In this document: positions 43,171 through 45,217 of the stretch, piece by piece
Position numbering within the stretch: the stretch's first letter is position 1
Layout: the number at the start of each line of letters is the position of its first letter
DNA from: SHZI01 sp041396045
Lineage (GTDB): Bacteria > Pseudomonadota > Gammaproteobacteria > Steroidobacterales > GCA-2729495
Reading direction: 5' to 3'
Length of the DNA: 45,217 nucleotides
Assembly: GCA_041396045.1 (NCBI GenBank)
Contig: JAWKZI010000020.1
Coordinates: 1 to 45,217 of the forward strand
Translations under genes and position numbers: made by a program
Notes under the pieces: model-generated
Databases searched by the model: none
Told to the model about the DNA's origin: nothing
What the model saw: only the letters and a program-made list of their open reading frames with translations

Positions 43171-43834
43171 GCGACTCGTGCGTCAGGGGAATGCCGCCGG
43201 ACTTTGGTAGCGCCGCCATGGTGTCGCCAAGCAGAACGCGCCGCGAGTTGTAGTCGACGGTGGTGGCCCGTTCGTAGGTGGTGTCACCGGACGGCAGCAC
43301 CGCCTGGTAACGCACAATGCGGCCGATCGTGGCCTTGAAGTAGCCGGGGTTTGCCGGGTATTGGCCGGCGCATCCAGATACCGTTCGTTTTGGTAGCCAG
43401 GTATCGCTGGCGATATAGCTGCCGCCACAGACGGGTGCCCCGTTTTGTGGTGAGTCGCAATTCATCAGGTGATTACGATCGACGGTGTACATCACGTACA
43501 CGTAGCCGGTGTTGTTGCTGAAGTCGGGGTGCAGGGCAAAGCCGAGCATGCCGTGATCGCGCCAGCCGAGGACTTCGTCGTGAATATCGAGGAACGGCTG
43601 GGGGACTGGATTGGCCTGGTCGACGATCCACACCCGGCCACCGGCAGCCCCAGACGAACATGCGACCGGTTGTGGAGAAGGCCACACCGACGGCTTCGTT
43701 CCAGCGCTACCGGCTCGCGGGCTGGGAATGCCGGTTTCGGTAAATCCCGAGGGCAGTGTGGTTGCTGCCGCCGATGCCGACATCAGCACAGCAATGAGAA
43801 ATAACCCGACGATTCGCCCGAGTCGACCATCCAT
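42983..43834 (-). CDS. N-terminal fragment of the giant protein: signal peptide and PQQ-type glucose/sorbosone dehydrogenase start
   Basis: ATG 43834 has GGAG 10 bases upstream and a Sec signal peptide (G-R-I-V-G-L-F-L-I-A-V-L-M-S-A-S-A-A-A, cut before TTLPSGF). L-P-S-G-F-T-E-T-G is the usual entry of soluble aldose/sorbosone dehydrogenase domains. The catalytic-propeller pieces follow: G-M-L-G-F-A-L-H-P-D-F, Y-V-Y-V-M-Y-T-V-D-R-N, H-E-S-H-G-V-G-S-L-V-F-G-Q-D-G-S-L-L-V-S-V-G-D-N-A (blade with the catalytic histidine). Near 43640-43700 the sequence P-R-A-G-S-A-G-T-K-P departs from the family, suggesting indels there too. The domain would oxidise an aldose with PQQ or serve as a glycan-binding propeller. 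A CRP-like palindrome sits just upstream. Confidence 0.75.
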   Translation of the reverse strand: MDGRLGRIVGLFLIAVLMSASAAATTLPSGFTETGIPSPRAGSAGTKPSVWPSPQPVACSSGAAGGRVWIVDQANPVPQPFLDIHDEVLGWRDHGMLGFALHPDFSNNTGYVYVMYTVDRNHLMNCDSPQNGAPVCGGSYIASDTWLPKRTVSGCAGQYPANPGYFKATIGRIVRYQAVLPSGDTTYERATTVDYNSRRVLLGDTMAALPKSGGIPLTHESHGVGSLVFGQDGSLLVSVGDNASYSSADGGSANETYYASALADGIIESKENVGAFAPRWSIP

Positions 43835-43870
43835 AGTTCTGAAACTCCGCTTACCGCTAACTGCCCAGAG

Positions 43871-43886
43871 TGTGACTTACGTCACA
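43871..43886. promoter_or_regulatory. CRP/Clp-type operator TGTGA-N6-TCACA
   Basis: TGTGACTTACGTCACA is a perfect match to the CRP-family consensus TGTGA-N6-TCACA, 37 bp upstream of the giant gene's ATG and next to an A/T tract (TTTTCTTTTTTTAG on the plus strand). At this distance it would overlap or follow the promoter. Confidence 0.6.
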
Positions 43887-43927
43887 TTTTCTTTTTTTAG
43901 GACAACGACTTCAGGTGTGCCCTGTTG

Positions 43928-43958
43928 TGCTCCAAGCGCGGCACGCCACCCTGGAGCA
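43928..43958. repeat. Inverted repeat TGCTCCA…TGGAGCA in the giant gene's upstream region
   Basis: A 7-bp perfect inverted repeat with a 17-base GC-rich spacer, about 95-125 bp upstream of the ATG. It could be a hairpin in the leader or an operator. The 293-bp stretch 43835-44127 contains no gene. Confidence 0.4.
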
Positions 43959-43994
43959 AACAGCATACCCCGCAAGCGCTTAGCCGCACACTGT

Positions 43995-44010
43995 GGATTT
44001 ACATAAATCC
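43995..44010. promoter_or_regulatory. 16-bp palindrome GGATTTACATAAATCC
   Basis: Seven-base arms GGATTTA/TAAATCC with a two-base centre, flanked by GTGG and CGCCAC. It is AT-rich in a GC-rich setting, about 160 bp upstream of the giant gene. This is a candidate operator; the binding protein is unknown. Confidence 0.35.
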
Positions 44011-44055
44011 CGCCACAGCCGAAGCGTAAACCAATCCGACACTCTATCTTCTGGT

Positions 44056-44081
44056 TCAGCGCGGCCCAGCCGCCGCGCTGA
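44056..44081 (-). terminator. Strong hairpin downstream of the aminotransferase gene
   Basis: TCAGCGCGGC and GCCGCGCTGA form a perfect 10-bp GC-rich stem with a 6-base loop, 47 nt after the aminotransferase stop on the minus strand. No T-run follows, so it may end transcription only with help, or may protect the 3' end of the mRNA. Confidence 0.45.
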
Positions 44082-44127
44082 CACCGGAGAGCAAGTCCGA
44101 TCGACCGCCGGACGCCCGGAGGGCAGG

Positions 44128-45217
44128 CTAGTTGTAGCGGCGGTAGACGGGTTTGACCGGGCGGCCGCGCAGGTAATGCTGGACGCCCTCAGCGAGTGCG
44201 GTGCGATAGACCTGCAAGGCTTCGCCCACGGCGTCTACAGTGGCATCGATGTCTGTTTCGGCATGTGAGTAACTCACGCCGAAGGAGGGGGCCAGTATCC
44301 CGCGCTCCAGCAGTTCCTGTAGAAAAAGCGTGCGAAACGGCTGGGAGGGCTGACCGTCTGCGTCCCGCGTGTTGAACTGCAGCGAGCAGTCACGCCCCGT
44401 GAGAAAAAAGCGCTCGCCCACGCCCAGGTTTTGTATATGTCGGTTCACACCTTCACGTAGCCGGGCACCCCGGGCATACAGTGTTTCTATAACGGGCCGG
44501 GTCAGGTATTCCTCCATCGTCGCCATTCCGGCTGCCATGGCGTGCGTTTCTGCGCCGTGCGTGGTGGATAGCAGGAACACCCGCTCGCGATCGTGCTGCA
44601 GGCCGCCCAGTTCCATGAGTTCGCGCCGCCCGGTCAGCGCTGAAAGTGAAAAGCCATTGGCCATGGCCTTGCCGAAGGTGGCAAGGTCCGGCGTGATGCC
44701 GTAGACGGTCTGGGCGCCGCCAACGGCAAAGCGGAATCCGGTGATCATTTCATCCAGGATCAGAATGACGCCGGCATCCCTACATAGCGACTGCACACCG
44801 GCCAGGTAGCCGGGCAGTGGCTCCTCTGTTCTGCTGGCTTCCATGATGATGGCGGCTATCTGCCCGGGATGGGCGGCGAAGAGTTCGCGCAGGCTGTCGA
44901 GGTCGTTGTAGCGGAAGCCCACCGTGAGGTCCTGAATCTGTTGAGGGACACCAGCGTTAACCGCGGTGGTGCCGATGAACCAGTCCTCCGAGGAAAAGAA
45001 TGGCTGATCGACACAGATACCCACCAGTGCACGTCCCGTGTGTGCACGGGCCAGCTTGATGGCGGCACTGGTGGCCGCTGATCCATCTTTCGTGAACTTG
45101 ACGCAGTCGTGGTTGGGCACGCAGCGCATGAACTGCTGAGCACACTCAAGCTCGATCGCTGCCGGCCGGTTGAAGTTGACGCCCTTGTGCATTTCGGCCG
45201 CTGCTGCGGCGATCACG
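44128..45217 (-). CDS. Class III PLP aminotransferase, glutamate-1-semialdehyde aminomutase-like (5' end outside window)
   Basis: 362 residues; the frame is open at the right edge, so the N terminus is missing. Fold-type I features: F-T-K-D-G-S-A-A-T-S-A-A-I-K-L-A-R (PLP phosphate-binding start), I-L-I-L-D-E-M-I-T-G-F-R (Asp contacting the pyridine nitrogen), D-L-A-T-F-G-K-A-M-A-N-G-F-S (Schiff-base lysine), and S-T-T-H-G-A-E-T-H-A-M-A-A-G. This resembles HemL, but the G-x-S-L-S-A-L-T-G-R-R-E segment and the location beside a glycan locus suggest transamination of a sugar-related or amino-acid precursor rather than haem synthesis. It is probably co-oriented with, but not joined to, the giant gene: 293 bp and a strong hairpin separate them. 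Confidence 0.85.
   Translation of the reverse strand, partial: VIAAAAAEMHKGVNFNRPAAIELECAQQFMRCVPNHDCVKFTKDGSAATSAAIKLARAHTGRALVGICVDQPFFSSEDWFIGTTAVNAGVPQQIQDLTVGFRYNDLDSLRELFAAHPGQIAAIIMEASRTEEPLPGYLAGVQSLCRDAGVILILDEMITGFRFAVGGAQTVYGITPDLATFGKAMANGFSLSALTGRRELMELGGLQHDRERVFLLSTTHGAETHAMAAGMATMEEYLTRPVIETLYARGARLREGVNRHIQNLGVGERFFLTGRDCSLQFNTRDADGQPSQPFRTLFLQELLERGILAPSFGVSYSHAETDIDATVDAVGEALQVYRTALAEGVQHYLRGRPVKPVYRRYN

Larger units (their letters stand above)
35858..43834 (-). other. Span of one giant secreted multidomain protein (~2,650 codons), split by indels
   Basis: Five partial frames listed separately follow each other on the minus strand, each resuming the protein in a new frame at the point where the previous one stops. 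In order from the N terminus: signal peptide, PQQ-type glucose/sorbosone dehydrogenase domain, PKD, FnIII, jelly-roll (DUF1349-like), three tandem units of FnIII-FnIII-jelly-roll, and a final FnIII with an FG-GAP propeller inserted. There is no C-terminal sorting signal; the protein ends after the last FnIII domain. Confidence 0.7.

Noticed and set aside
43835..44127. Second c-di-GMP riboswitch upstream of the giant gene
   Set aside because: Neither GGCAAACC-like nor GGACGCAAAG-like cores occur on either strand.

Overview
The window is most of an exosortase-A (XrtA/EpsH) exopolysaccharide locus from a GC-rich Gram-negative bacterium. A gammaproteobacterium is most likely and a betaproteobacterium is possible; this rests on gene content, not on a marker gene. 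No rRNA, tRNA, CRISPR array, transposase or phage gene was seen. The exosortase-A-associated families recognised are the polysaccharide export lipoprotein, GNVR chain-length protein, tyrosine autokinase, outer-membrane barrel, polysaccharide deacetylase, FemAB-like protein, amidotransferase, acyl carrier protein, hydrolases 1 and 2, acyl-CoA ligase, PLP decarboxylase, the PrsT TPR lipoprotein and XrtA itself fused to EpsI. At least six glycosyltransferases accompany them.

Layout. 1-4.8 kb: GNAT fragment, a GT4, a TPR protein, an O-antigen-ligase-like polymerase and a deacetylase; most of these are broken by indels. 4.8-14.1 kb: Cys-less asparagine-synthase-like protein, GT2, ACP, hydrolase 2, hydrolase 1, GT4, amidotransferase and a TIGR03088-type GT. 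14.4-20.8 kb: the forward export/assembly operon (export lipoprotein, chain length, kinase, barrel, deacetylase, FemAB). 20.8-25.6 kb: an accessory block on the minus strand with a membrane-anchored Asp-box propeller and a large secreted Kelch-like/lyase-like open reading frame. That frame is preceded by a class I cyclic-di-GMP riboswitch (about 25724-25815), the clearest regulatory find. 26.1-30.1 kb: GT, PLP decarboxylase and acyl-CoA ligase. 30.2-34.6 kb: PrsT and XrtA-EpsI. 34.6-35.8 kb: WcaL-like GT. 35.9-43.8 kb: one very large secreted protein, now in pieces (PQQ-type sugar dehydrogenase, PKD, FnIII and jelly-roll repeats, and an FG-GAP propeller nested in the last FnIII domain). 44.1 kb to the end: a class III aminotransferase that runs off the window.

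How it fits together. The glycosyltransferases and tailoring enzymes would build an undecaprenyl-linked glycan. The ligase-like membrane protein, export lipoprotein, chain-length protein, kinase and barrel would polymerise and export it, and XrtA would process sorted surface proteins. No PEP-CTERM (VPEP) substrate, initiating phosphoglycosyltransferase or Wzx flippase is visible, so these must lie elsewhere. The riboswitch ties a secreted glycan-active protein to c-di-GMP, the second messenger of the biofilm switch.

Data quality. Many genes (about 1.4-4.0, 7.9, 18.2-18.5, 28.2, 33.2, 33.65, 34.75, 39.0 and 40.5-43.4 kb) are split by small indels while the protein continues in another frame without nonsense substitutions. 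This looks more like base-calling or assembly indels than natural decay. Frameshifted genes are listed with the full span they appear to occupy.
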